Source: Diphasiastrum complanatum
Taxonomy: Eukaryota > Streptophyta > Lycopodiopsida > Lycopodiales > Lycopodiaceae
Length of the DNA stretch: 64,000 nt
Assembly (NCBI GenBank): GCA_029204225.1
Contig: CM055111.1
Span: 12,400,697 to 12,464,696, forward strand
Reading direction: 5' to 3'
Shown here: piece after piece, positions 49,435-61,205 of the stretch
How positions within the stretch are numbered: position 1 is the stretch's first letter
Layout: each line of letters starts with the position of its first letter
Made by a program: the position numbers and the translations under genes
The notes under the pieces: generated by a model
The model's database searches: none
Seen by the model: only the letters and a program-made list of their open reading frames with translations
Told to the model about the DNA's origin: nothing

Positions 49435-50150
49435 TGTTGGATTTATTCCTTTACTCTCCTGAATCCCATGTTAATCTAGTTCCATTCACATTGTTACAGT
49501 TTTACATGCATTGTCACATAGTCTACAGAAATACTCTATTATCGAAGACAGACATCAGAATGGCAACTGACTTGTCAAAGAAGGTCGAATTGTCGGAGAA
49601 ACATCCACTCTATTGACTATCATCAAACTATCGAGGAAGTTTGACTCCATCAACGATCGACAGCCGGCTTTATCGACTATCGACAGTGACACTCTGAATA
49701 GTCGAAGCCTTATCACATCCACTTATTGTATTGTGCAACTACTTGGACAATGACAACAACCGTCACGATCTACTCCAGACGGCGCAACAACTCCACGCCA
49801 CCTCCTTGTGCACACATCTACACAATTAAAATTTTTATATAGATGACAATTGTAATCTATCAGCAATATACCAGAATTATTGGAAACAGACATACTAGAT
49901 GCTTTCATGCATCGATTATTCCTTTCAGACTGATTATCAGTAATAAGCTCATAGCTTTTATAGAGTGGAGTTGGCTTCTTGAGCACGTGGTTTTGCCCAC
50001 AATTGTCTTGTGCTCACAACATCCATCTGACTTATATTTTCATACACATCAATCTGAATCGTCTATTGTCTTGTTGTTGGGTTCAGATCTTTGTCAGTGT
50101 TGCATGCTTTGCTATCTCTCATTTTCTATTTGACTTCCTAAATTGCTTTG
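49435..50150 (+). mobile_element. 3' LTR of Copia family X
   Basis: It starts TGTTGGATTTATTCC after the purine tract. A TATATAGATG box lies near 49836. The end is not certain, because no second LTR is present for comparison. Confidence 0.5.
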
Positions 50151-50329
50151 TCTGATTGTTTGTTCTTCCGATTCTGTAGCGCAAATAGATTCTTTACGTC
50201 CGCTTGTGTAATCCATTGTGATCCAAGCAACGACGCACCGAGGATTCTCCTTCCCAAATCCCGACAAAGAGAGCGCAAACCACCTATAAGGTATATCAAA
50301 AAATCTATGGTTTATATCTTATTCGAGTG

Positions 50330-51640
50330 CCAACTACTGTCAAAAAAGCACTTAGTCATCCCAATTCAGATCTATGGAGGGAAGCCATGGATAAAAAGTA
50401 TTCATCTCTCATCAAGGACCAGACTTGGACTTTTGTCGAAATGCCTACCAGCAAAAATGTAGATGATTGTAAATGGATATTCAAAATCAAATAAAAGTTG
50501 GATGGAATTATTGATTAAAGAAAAGCTCTACTTGTCGCAAGAGGATTCTCGCAGATATAGAATATCAACTATTATGAGACTTTCAGTTGGGTAGTTAAGC
50601 ATTTTTTAGTCAGACTTCTACTATCATATGCTACTGCAGCCAATCTGGAGATACATTAGACGGATGTACATATAGCTTATCATAATGGAGTTATTGAAGT
50701 AGATATCTGCATGATACAGCTCAAAGGCTACATTTTTAGAGGGAAAAATTAATCATGTATGCAAACTCCATAAAACACTTTATGGCTTGAGGCAATCTGC
50801 CAAAGCATGGTTCCGAAGGATCAACACTTTTCTTATCAATCACGGTTATGAACCAAGTACTTCAAACTCAAATTCATACTTTAGGTCAGTGCAATATTCT
50901 TTTATTATTATCAATTTGTCCATGGATGACACACTTCTCTTCAACAACAATGTCAAACTAATAAAAGATGAGAAATGAATGTTGTCTTTAGAATTCAACA
51001 TGACAAATCTAAGCGAAGCTCAATATTGTCTAGGTATTCAAATCCAAAGAGACAAGAAGCAAAAGTTGATCTACATGCAGAGATATATCTACAATATGTT
51101 GATAAGATATAATATGATGATTTGCAAATTAGCTCATTCACCAATGGATCTAGGACTCAAATTGTCGAAGGCCCCACTGTCCTCAGATGATAGAAGACAA
51201 GGAGCATATGTGGGAGTACCCTTATCATTCGATGGTAGGTTCTCTTATGTACTCAATGATCTATACCAGACCAGACATAGGCTTTGCAATCAGTTCCTTC
51301 AGTCAGTTTATAGCTAATTTTGAAATTAGACATTGGAAGACCCTCATCAGAGTCATGATAATAATTCAAGCTAACATGGACCTATTTATTTGTTATGAAG
51401 TAGTTGACAACGACAAACTCAATATTCTTAGTGGCTATTCGTATGCAAGTTGAGCAGGAGATGTAGACACTCATAAATCCACATCTAGATTTACTCCTCA
51501 ATGGTCCTATTTCATGGAATAGTCACAAGCAAACTTTGATAGCTCTATCATCTACTGAATCAGAGTATATTGTAGCACGTTTTTCTAAAACAATATGCTC
51601 TGACAATTTTATTTGATCTCCTAAGGTGTGTAGATGCACC
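50330..51640 (+). pseudogene. Copia RT/RNase H fragment (family X, copy 2)
   Basis: It starts before the RT domain (SDLWREAMDKKYSSLIKDQT, WTFVEMP, DCKWIFKIK), with many stops. The palm motif reads NLSMDDTLLFNN in place of YVDD. Then LGIQIQRDKK, SPMDLGLKLSK, SLMYSMIYTRPDIGF and the RNase H motif ALSSTESEYIVA near 51545. It is closely related to the copy at 48.5 kb. No LTR is attached. Confidence 0.75.
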
Positions 51641-52301
51641 AAGATAAGACTAGATTGAGATTCAAGATCTATCTTTGATTCTATGGCAAAAACACACTAC
51701 TACATGCATTCAATCACTTCCAACTCTCACTCACACGTGTGGGAAGGTTCTAAAAATAATCTAAGTAAAACAAGCTACTCTCCTCAGGTAGAGAGAGAAA
51801 ATCATAATGAGCTCTCGGGTAGAGAGAGAAAGCTAAAAACCAATTACTCACAAAATCCACTCAATATCAAAATCAATTAGATCCAAATGAGAAGTACAAT
51901 GATACTCGTAGATCCACGAGCTACCACTATGCTTAACTATGATTGGACCACAAATTTGCCACCTCTTAGTCCTATTGGACCATTGATCCATTCACCTCTA
52001 AATTCTATTGGACCATTTTCAAGCAAACCTCAACTTCTATTGGACCCCTCAAGGTTCCACCTCTAGATCCTATTGGACCTCTTAAATCTCATCAAACAAA
52101 AGTATTACACTTGTCTACACTCTAATTGGCACGAGTTTATCCTCTTACTCTATTTTGGCTAAATAGTGGCATTACAAGTGGAAATGGGTAATTTGCCATC
52201 TATGCCAAATTTGGTCTTATCAACATCCTACACCTGGATGCTTGATATAAAAACATAAGACCCCTATATCTAACATAGATAATCTTTTTCAATTCTTCAC
52301 A
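51641..52301 (-). mobile_element. 3' LTR of a minus-strand Copia relic
   Basis: On the minus strand the tract TTTTTTAGGAG is followed at 52301 by TGTGAAGAATTG. The same purine tract and TGTGAA start are seen in the 36-41 kb element, so the families are related. A CACACGTGTG palindrome lies at 51732-51741. The left end is an estimate. Confidence 0.6.
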
Positions 52302-52316
52302 CTCCTAAAAAATTAT

Positions 52317-52685
52317 CTATGAAGATTTGAGCATTGATCTTGATATAACTCCAAGATTAGATCTATACTTGATGAAAGCACTTTTGCTCAAAGGCTTGGT
52401 GAGTAGATCGGCAATACAAGAGGACGAGTTGACATGCTCCAAATAGATTTCTCCTCCAATAAGCTTTTCTCTCACAAAATGGTGTGCCACTTCTATATGC
52501 TTGCTTCTTGCATGAAATATGGGATTATTGGCAAGAGCTTGGGACGAGATATTATCACACTTGATCATTGGTAGATCATATTCCTTGATGCACTTTAGCT
52601 CCAATAATAATCTCTTGATCCAAAGCACCTCTTTGGTGGTTGTAGTGAGCGCTTTGTACTCGGCCTCACATAGCAGAGCAAACGC
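52317..52685 (-). pseudogene. Copia RNase H C-terminal fragment
   Basis: Minus-strand protein: CEAEYKAL, EVLWIKRLLLEL, IKCDNISSQALANNPIFHAR, SKHIEVAHHFVREKL and CIADLLTKPLSKSAF, the standard Copia C-terminus. It ends at TAA and lies next to its purine tract and LTR. It is truncated at about 52685, where gene A sequence begins. Confidence 0.85.
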
Positions 52686-52689
52686 CGTT

Positions 52690-53101
52690 GAATACGATGA
52701 TTATGATTTGGTACGTAGATATTATATTGGTATTGATATTGTTAAGTTTTCTTATTTCAAACACTATGTTAAAGTATGTGTTTGTAGTGTTATGTCTCAT
52801 TATAAATTTATTTTATTTATTCCTATACAGGATGCGATTGAAATAGATGCCTTTGGTATGAGACATGGAGGCATCCGAGGTGTATCAACCAGGAGAAAGG
52901 ATGTGTCTCTATCTCATTATTTGAAAAACTTTCAAAATAATGAGATTTGTATATATCATTCATCTTTTAATCCATATGCAACCACTGTCATTATGGCCAT
53001 CAAATCATTATGAGTTTGTTTAGGAGGCCATAAGTACGCAAAAGGAACATATAAAATATTTTTTGTCAAAAGGGATTTGGCAATTAAAATATTGGGCTAT
53101 A
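52690..53101 (+). pseudogene. Unknown gene A, upstream part (interrupted by Copia)
   Basis: An exon ending EYDDYDL meets a donor (GTACGTAG, about 52710). An acceptor CTATACAG near 52830 leads to DAIEIDAFGMRHGGIRG, STRRKD, SLSHYLKNF, YATTVIMAIKSL, then TGA (53011-53013; TCT in the other copy), then VCLGGHKYAKGTYKI and RDLAIKILGY. The gene is then cut by a Copia element and resumes at 58438. Family unknown. The same C-terminus occurs, inverted, at 63709-63434. Its 3' end converges on gene B. Confidence 0.6.
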
Positions 53102-53366
53102 AGTTAGAATTAAAGTAGAATCACTATGTTACTGTACTGTGGATCCTATCCGTCGATAAGAATCAGTTGGCCTTGCCACGAGGCGAGTCGATGGGACACG
53201 CGTCCCGTCAACGACAACTTGGGTCATGCATGGGTTGCTTGAGTGAAGAACTATATGTTTTCATTTTAAGAAATACAGTTGTTATGTGAGCTTGGTGTGG
53301 AGAGTGTTTTCTGTCTGTGTTACTGTGTAGCATGATCTGTGTTCTTGTTCGAAGCAAATTCTAAGT
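53102..53366 (+). repeat. 5' LTR of the Copia element
   Basis: 265 bp. Includes an imperfect hairpin (GATGGGAC/GTCCCGTC). It differs from the 3' LTR by scattered substitutions and lacks a 9-10 bp piece near 53270. Confidence 0.9.
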
Positions 53367-53379
53367 TGGTATTAGAGCC
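53367..53379 (+). other. Primer-binding site, initiator-Met tRNA (one mismatch)
   Basis: TGGTATTAGAGCC immediately follows the LTR. Confidence 0.85.
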
Positions 53380-54579
53380 GTACAGGGAGATTTCACAGTA
53401 TAGTGTCGCCGTTGAAGAGAGCTTCGGGAGAAGAGTCTTCTAAGAGTTCGGAGTTTACGACGGGTTGTAGACGGAAAGGGAAGCACTAGTGCACAGATTC
53501 TAGTACACAGAAGCTTGCTGAGCTTGAGACTATGTGAGGATTTGGAGACAAGAGTTGTCGGCTGAATCAGAACCTTAGCCAAACAAAATTTTACTTGGCG
53601 TTTGCAGTCGGTGTGCATTCAAACGGACACCGTTTTGAGAACTGTTTGAAGCATTAGACTCCTAGCAGTAGGGCGACCTCAGAGGAAGAGGATTGGCCAG
53701 TTAGAGAGCTGTAAACAGTCACCCAAGTTCAGTATTTTCAAGGAAAACTGTGGCCTAGAGTTTGGAAGCTCAAAATTGTTGATTTCTCTTCATTATAGCC
53801 ATTAAGCAAAGAGAGCGCTGGAACGATTCAAAGGGGCAGTCATAATCATTAAAGCTGCCATAGCTCGTGAAGGAGGAGCAGACCCACGAGGAGGGTCGCG
53901 CGCGCCCAGTTTGGCCATCAACTTGGTGTAAAATGGTGTCTCGCGGCTAGAGGGAAGCGTTTGAGCATGCCAGATCATGGACAACCGTCAGATCTAACTC
54001 ACATAGACCTGTGGTAAAGATCGAGTCTCCAAGAACTGTTGTGGGCCATTGGATTTAGGATAGCCATTGGGCCTTGAAGAAAGCTAAATGGAGTTGAAGG
54101 GTAAACTGGCCTTCAACTTCATTAAAAATTTTCACTCTGAAGTTGGAGCTGGATCCCTTCACTAGTGAAGTTTGAAGCTTCTTCATTCTGAAGAAATAGT
54201 TCAAAAATTTAAAAAGCCCTTAAGTTTGCCTCCTTTATCCGTTTTGACCCAAACGAAGGGCTACGGACTCCAAACAAAGGGCACCTGGACTGTACCTGTA
54301 AGCAGGGTACCGCAAAATAGAGTGATTGTAGCAGAGAAAGTGTTCAAAGTGTGCCAAAAGTGATTTCACCATTCCATTGGGCACGTAGTTGGGAGTTGAT
54401 GACAGAGTATATTTTGGAAGGCGACGCCGATTTGGCTTTCAATTTGGCGGAAAAGCAGCGGGTGGCCTGGTAAGGGAAAAAGTGCAAGTCATTATTTTCA
54501 ACTTCTGACATCACATTTCGCCTCGGCATACTACTTTTAGCCTACGGTTTAAGTTTCAGACAGTTTTGCGATTACAAAC
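53380..54579 (+). other. Copia leader region
   Basis: Long 5' untranslated region of about 1.2 kb with no significant frame. It is GC-richer than its surroundings (for example GGGTCGCGCGCGCCC at about 53895). Confidence 0.6.
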
Positions 54580-56958
54580 ATGGGAGAGTCCATTTTGAGT
54601 GAAAGTAGCAAATTGGACGGGATTTCCAACTATGCAGTGTGAAAACATACTAATGGAAAAGGACATGTGGGATGTCTTCACAGGTGATGAGAGAAGACCG
54701 CCAAATGAGACGAACATCAAAGTGTTCGACAAGAAGGTGAGGAAAGCTTTGACCTTCATTAACTTGTCAGTGAAGGATCACATCATTACCCACATTTGTG
54801 ATGCTGTTACACCCAGGCATGCATGGGATGTGCTAAAGGAGTAGTTTGAGACGTCAAATCTGTCAAGAATCATGTTTTTGAAGTCAAAATTGAATAGTGT
54901 TTGCATGGAGCAAGGAGAGCACATTCAGACTTATATGACCAGAATCAAGACAATGAGGGATGAACTGCACTCTATTGGTGAGCACATACGTGATGTGGAG
55001 CTGGTGCACAATGCATTGTGCAGCATTGCAAAACCGTATCATATGTTTGTGAGCAGAATAACATCAAGAGAAAGATTGCCAACCTTTGATGAGCTCATAG
55101 GAATCTTGATGCAGGAAGAGCAACGATGTGAAATGGTGAAAGCTAGACGTCAAAATATTGATGATCAGGCACTTGCGACATGCCATAAACAAGGCAAGGG
55201 CAAGGGCAAGAAGAAGTCTAAACATCAATTCGCCAAGACTCAGGAGGACGAGGGATCTTCCAGCAAGACCAAGAAGAAAGACAAGTGCTTCCATTGCAGT
55301 AAAAAGGGTCAGTGGAAGAGTGAATATCAGAAATTCCTAGCGGAATCAGGCAAGGGAAAACCAAAGCAAACAGGTAACCTTGTCGATGAGGGTGAGATTG
55401 AAGACCCTAGCATTTTCATATCAGCATTGTCATCTAATCAAGATGATCAGGCGTGGTATATTGACTCGGGAGCTACAAGACACATGACAGGTAACAAGGA
55501 TTGGTTGAGTAGCTTGAAAGTGTTAGATAATGGAACATCCATTTCACAAGTAAATGGTAATGTGTGCAAGATCAAGGGGATAGACATCGTTTCAATCCAA
55601 CTACCTGATGTCAAAAGCAGGATGATCAAGGAGGTACTTTACGTACCAGGTTTGAAGAAAAATCTACTTTCTATTGGAGTCATTACTGATCAAAAGTTGA
55701 AAGTAGAATTTGCCCATGATCGTTGCTTTCTGAAGGACGTGAACCAAAAGTTCAAAATTATTGCGGATGATATAAGGGAGCCCAACACTAAATTGTACAG
55801 GTTGAATGCCACAATCAAGAGGCAACATGGACTTGTCTTGTCCATTCCATCGCAAACTGAACTATGGCATAAGAGGCTTGGTCACTTGAACTTAGGAAGC
55901 CTCAGTTTGATGAGGAAATTAGAAATGGTGAGAGGATTGCCTACAATAGAAGACCACTTGAAATCTATGTGCAAATCATGTGTGTATGGGAAGCATCATC
56001 GAGAGAATTTCAATAAAGGTGGTGTTGCAAGGGCAAAGAATATCCTGGATTTGATCCACACATATTTATGCGGGCCTATGAGGACTATGTCCTCAGGTAA
56101 AGTCTTCTATTTCATAACCTTTATTGATGATATGTCACGTAAAACGTGGATTTACTTCTTGAAGAAGAAATCGGATGCATTTTACAATTTCAAGAGCTTC
56201 AAAGCATTGGTCAAAAATCAGACAAGTAGGAAAATCAAAGTTTTAAGATCAAATAGTGGAGGTGAGTACAAGTCTAACGACTTCAATGATCTTTGTGATC
56301 AATGTGGGATCAAAAGACAATTTACGCAAGCTCATACTCATGCTCTCAATGGTGTAGCTGAGCGCAATAATCGTACGATTGTGAAAATTGCCAGATCTAT
56401 GCTAGCTGAGATGAAACTACCAAAAGATTTTTGGTCAGAAGCATGTAGTACGGCTCTACCATTATCATACCAAAGATAACACCTAAGGAGGCATTCACGA
56501 AGAAGAATCCAAAGGTGAACCACTTGCGAATCTTTGGTTGTAACGCCTTTGTACACATTCCTAAGGAAGAGAGACGTAAACTTGATGTGAAAGCTATCAA
56601 GTGTATATTCCTAGGATACAATGATCGTGTGAAGGGCTATAGATGTTTTGATCCAGTGGATAACAAAATACATGTAAGCCGTGATGTCATCTTTGATGAA
56701 TCCAAGATCTATGAAGACGAGGATGCTGAGAAGATAGACACATCCAGTGGGAAAGATGGTATAGTGAGGATACCTCCTGATGATGATCCATTTATTGACT
56801 TTCCTAGTGATGGACATGAGGATACATCTCAAGATACTACTACTCAACCTCAAGAGGCAGGTTGGAGAGGTAGAGATAAACTTTTGGTGCAAGAAGGATT
56901 GAAGTTGCAGGTGACAAACGCAAGGAGGAAGATGTACCGTGAGATATATTTTCACTAG
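54580..56958 (+). pseudogene. Copia gag-protease-integrase, broken
   Basis: ATG at 54580 opens MGESILSESSKLDGI. Stops follow at 54640-54642 and TAG at 54842-54844. Gag continues (KNILMEKDMWDVFTGDER, 54600-54844; then from 54872). The zinc knuckle CFHCSKKGQWKSEY has lost its His and last Cys. Protease: AWYIDSGATRHMTGN (catalytic DSG). Pre-integrase: ELWHKRLGHLN. Integrase: IHTYLCGP (first Asp replaced by Tyr), LRSNSGGEY (second Asp replaced by Asn), NGVAERNNRT (Glu kept). A frameshift near 56480-56515 is followed by the integrase C-terminus (VNHLRIFGCNAFVHIPKEER) to 56958. Integrase would be inactive. Confidence 0.9.
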
Positions 56959-57040
56959 GAAGCCGATCACCTAACAAGAAGCTCCCTAAGTGGTTTAGGG
57001 TTTAGGGTTAACAAGAGAGAAGATCAACAAGAGAGAAGAC
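56959..57040 (+). other. Deletion junction with telomere-like filler
   Basis: About 200 codons of linker and RT are missing here. The junction holds two perfect TTTAGGG units (56994-57007) and a duplicated AACAAGAGAGAAGA word, typical of end-joining repair with filler. Confidence 0.7.
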
Positions 57041-58109
57041 ATCGCTTTATAGTCTTAAACAGGCACCACGTGCATGGTATAGCAGGATTGATGCCTACTT
57101 TTGTTCAAAGGGGATGGTGAGAACACATTCTGATCCGAATTTGTATGTCTTATGCTTTAATGGTATGATTGCTTTGATTGCTCTTTATGTTGATGACTTG
57201 ATTATTATGGGAAATAATCAAGAGAGGATAGACATGATCAAGAAAGACCTCATGGATCAATTTGAGATGACAGATCTCAACCTAATGCATTATTGCCTTA
57301 GAGTAGAAGTGTGGCAAAAAGGACACAAAGTGGGTTTAACATAGGTGAAGTATGTCAAAGAGTTGTTGCACAAGTTTAGGTTGCAGAATTGCAAACTAGT
57401 GAACACTCCTATTGAACCAGGTAAAAAGCTTTCTAAGCTTGATGAGTCACAGCCATTTGATGCTATGCTGTATAGGCAATTAGTAGGGAGCTTGATTTAC
57501 CTTACCATGACTAGACCAGATATATGCTATGTTGTTGGTATTGTAAGTCAGTTTATGGTAGCACCTACAGAAATGCATTGTAAGACAGCTAAGTGCATTT
57601 TGCATTATGTCAAAGGCACTTCAGATTATGTTTTGATTTACAGGAAGCATGAGGGTTTACCTGAGTTATGTGGGTATGTGGATGCGGATTGGGGAGGTGA
57701 CTATGATGATCGTAGATCCCTCATAGGGTATGTATTACAGCTTTGTGGATGTTGTTTTTCTTGGTCTAGTAAGAAGCAAAGTACAATTGCTCTATCCACC
57801 ACAGAAGCAGAGTATAAGGCAATGTGTAGTGAAGCACATGAAGCTATCTGGTTGAGACAATTCTTGGAAGAAGCCGACATGAAACAGAAAAATTCCACAA
57901 CTATACATAGCGACAGTGAGAGTGGCATTCAGCTAGCAAAGAATCCAGTGTTCCATGCGAGAACCAAAGACATTGAGATTCAGTATCACTTTATACGTGA
58001 GAGACTGCTGAGTCGTGAAATTCATGTTGTTCATTGTAGTACGGAAGAACAACTAGCTGATAAGTTTGATAAGTTTATATCAAAACTTTCTGTACTTAAG
58101 GTTTGTTGA
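57041..58109 (+). pseudogene. Copia RT C-terminal half and RNase H
   Basis: It resumes at LYSLKQAPRAWYSRIDAYF, then IALYVDDLIIMG (catalytic YVDD intact), a TAG at 57342-57344, TPIEPGKKLSK, RQLVGSLIYLTMTRPDI, GYVDADWGGD (RNase H Asp), STIALSTTEAEYKAM, HSDSESGIQLAKNPVFHART and the C-terminus. A purine tract and the 3' LTR follow at 58152-58164. Confidence 0.9.
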
Positions 58110-58163
58110 CTTTACAGCTATGTATATGGCTGTATAAAAAGTAGACTCTACTTTAAGGGAGAG

Positions 58164-58437
58164 AGTTAGAATGAAAGTAGAATCACCGTGTTAGTGTACT
58201 ATGGGTCCTATCAGTTGATAAGAATTAATTGGCCTCGCCACGAGGCGAGTCGACGGGACACGCGTCCCGTCAACGGCAACCTGGGTCATGCATGGGTCGT
58301 CTGAGTGAAGAACTATATGTATAGTGTAATTTCATTTTAAGAAATACAGTTGCTATGTGAGCTTGGTGTGGAGAGTGTTTTTTGTCTGTGTTATTGTGTA
58401 GCATGATCTGTGTTCCTGTTCAAAGCAAATTCTAAGT
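58164..58437 (+). repeat. 3' LTR of the Copia element
   Basis: 274 bp. Contains a perfect hairpin: GACGGGAC (58252-58259), loop ACGC, GTCCCGTC (58264-58271). Confidence 0.9.
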
Positions 58438-58606
58438 CTATACTCCCAATGATACTACAAAAAGATCATCTGCAATGGCCCTTTATTTAGGTTACATTGA
58501 CATGAGCAAAAGAAAAAATTTAGAATTTTTGGATCCATATGAAAGTAGATTATTCCTTCATGACAATACCATCCGTCTGAATCTTGAAGAGGATGATGAT
58601 AATTAA
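58438..58606 (+). pseudogene. Unknown gene A, downstream part
   Basis: Continues after the insertion: TPNDTTKRSSAMALYLGYID, MSKRKNLEFLDPYESRLFLH, NLEEDDDN and TAA at 58604-58606. Acidic C-terminus. It ends 134 bp from the stop of gene B on the other strand. Confidence 0.7.
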
Positions 58607-58740
58607 ACAATTTTCTGTAATAGATTTATGATATATTAGAAGGAACTCTCTTTTGTTATGAACTTGAATGTCTTTCAAAAAATTGTAACATTTGACGAGT
58701 TTTTAGCTTGATATCTAAATTGTGCTCTTCTGTAAAACCA

Positions 58741-61205
58741 CTAAAAAAGTTGAACTAAATATTTATTTCTTAAATTGTGTCCTCCATGATTTGTAGCTCT
58801 ATGAAATGCTCCTCTTGCTTGCCAATGAGATTTTTCCATGCCTTGTGATGACCAGATACTTAAGCTCCCATATTCCTTTGCAAAATAAGCTGCATGATGA
58901 AGAAGGATGTGCTGCAAACAAGAATTTTGATGAGTCACATCAGTAGAAAAATATATAAGCTAGAATGAGATAAGTACCAGATAATGATATAAATTAGCAC
59001 CATGTAATGAGTAATGTTGTCTTTTCTCCAACAATCATGTACAGATTTTACAAATGTGGTGCAATGATTTTGCAAAGTCCTCATATCTTCTGTTGATAGG
59101 TTTTCTTTTCTGATAGCACCTATGAGTTTGTCTAAGTTGGTCCACACTTGTCTCTTTTCCACTCAATTACTTCCTTCTAGTTTTCGTGTTGCTTGAATAA
59201 TTTCTCTCCAAATTTTGTATCTAACACTTGATTCTTTGCACGTGTGATTGGATAAGAATCTTCTTGCTTTAGCACCTCCAAATGATGGCTTATTAAGAAC
59301 ATTTCCTTTTTTTTCGGAGAGTCTATCACTTTTTTTAATCGTGACATTCCGTTTATGTAGTCCTACGTTTGACATAACTATTTCCAACCTCCTAATTGAT
59401 GCTTTAGCCACATACTTCGGTTTATAATTCCATGCTAGTAGAATATGCAAGTAAATAAGTTTTTCAATAATACGAACCTCAGCATGCAATGTGCATATGT
59501 GAACATTTTCTAATGGAATTGGATCTTCAGCTTCTCGTGTTGGGCCAATGTTTGATCGTCCCAAATTCATATTGTAGCAATCCTTCATGCAATAAAGACA
59601 TGGATGCTTTGATGTTGCCTCATGAGAGATATTATACATATATTCTAATGTTTTCAAATCCCCTGCAAGGTGCCATTGAATTTGAAAACTTCCATGATTT
59701 TCGATTGTAAATTTCTCACCCTCTAATTGTCTCTTTATAATCTCGCCATAATTTGTTCTTGAAAATATCCATGAAAGTATTTTATGGTCCTCTTTCAAGA
59801 CCTGTAGTGAAGCAAGTAATGCATGACATGTTAATAAAAATTGGCAAGGTATGAAATGCTAATAACGATATTATAAATGAAAATTGAAATGTATACCTAG
59901 AATGCCACCAACCACCATATGTGATTTTCTGATTGAACACTAAACGTTTGATCATCTGTATCTAAAATTTTGTTCATCAAAGTGACACTCACTCGTTCTA
60001 ACTTTTGACCTTTGATGATTTCAGATTCATCCAGTTTTATTAGAATGATAATCTTTCCATTTACTTGATGTTTTCTAGTTTATAGAATCGAATAATGTAT
60101 TTTAGAACATTTTCAATATCAAGGAAAATATTATTGCAATCGTTGTAATTGAGCTCACTCACCATATTCTGATTTGTATAATTCAGTTATATGAAGTGGT
60201 TGGCCAACTACTTTGAACATTTCGTCATTATAATAATTTCCTGCTAATCTTACCCGATATGGACGCGGAAGATAAGTCTTTTTCACCCTCACTTGGGAAA
60301 AAGCTTCTTTAACTATTCTAAAAAAAGTAAAATAAGCATTTCTACTAATTCCAAAAACATTACATGCACCTTGTATCACATTTGCATCCAAGTATGATTG
60401 AACCTTAATCAAAACAGTCTCTGCAATTTCATTTTTCATTTTTTCAAACCGAGCACTTTTCATCATTTCCTTTGCTGACTTTCTTGTTAACACATGACTT
60501 AAAGATGATCCAATGCATGATCGATCTATTAAATAGTTCTTTGCCACCAAACATGATCTGCAACAAACATAAGAAACCAAAATTATGTTTAGCAAATAAA
60601 TAATTCATGTTATCAAGTGAAAATCAAACTTAAATGACATATACAATCAAATAAACAGTTTACATGAATACCTTCTTTTCTGATTGCCGCTATGTGTAGA
60701 TAAGTCATCAATATTCTTCATCGGTACTCTCTTTCTTTTCTTTTTCATCAGTCTTTTTGATAACTTTTATATCAAACAATAGATTTTAGACTCTTGGATC
60801 GCAACTTTTCCAAGGATTCTAACATTTCTTGGTTTGATCTCCGAAGAGTAGTGATTGTAGCATTCAACTCTGACATAGCATTCTTGAGTGCATTGTTTTC
60901 AACACTAGTGTGTTGCACATAATGAGACAATTGCTGATTTGCACGTTGCGATTGTTGATTAGCAAACTATAATTGTTGATTAAGACAATATATGTTATGC
61001 ATTCCAATATTACACAACCTTTGACAATATCCAAGTAATCCGCTATTTCCTTCACATACGAATCTGAAAAGATGAGTTACGAACTTAAAATCTGGACACA
61101 AATTGGTAGCTGGATCATTAAGATAAATTGATCCATCCACCCACAAATCTATATTCATATGATTATTGATTTTCAATTCTCTAACTATTGTAGCAACATT
61201 GTCTA
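58741..61205 (-). pseudogene. Gene B, transposase-like, multi-exon
   Basis: Exon 1 (to 60672) has YLNDPATNLCPDFKFVTHLF, then a coiled-coil-like region (NNALKNAMSELNATITTLRR) and a basic KKKRKR patch. Exon 2 (60557-60163): KIQVQ-type linker then GISRNAYFTFFRIVKEAFS. Exon 3 ends WWLVAF-TAG at 59897. Exon 4 (59801-59001): WHLAGDLKTLEYMYNIS, PCLYCMKD, VHICTLHAEVRIIEKLI, LNKPSFGGAKARRF. Last exon (58911-58741): HILLHHAAYFAKEYGSLSIW, SSQGMEKSHWQARGAF, NHGG. The Asp, HAEVRIIEK and Glu blocks suggest an RNase H-fold transposase, but I cannot assign a superfamily. Stops at 60967-60969, 59897-59899 and 59163-59165. Confidence 0.55.

Larger units (their letters stand above)
53102..58437 (+). mobile_element. 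Copia LTR retrotransposon, 5.3 kb, inserted in gene A
   Basis: LTRs at 53102-53366 and 58164-58437. The target duplication is CTATA (53097-53101 and 58438-58442), and removing the element restores the gene A frame seen at 63.6 kb. An initiator-Met primer site with one mismatch (TGGTATTAGAGCC) follows the left LTR, and TTTAAGGGAGAG precedes the right. The LTR ends are AGTTAGAAT and ATTCTAAGT in both LTRs, not TG...CA. Gag, protease, integrase and RNase H are present, but the first half of RT is deleted. Stops and catalytic-site losses make it defective. Confidence 0.9.
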
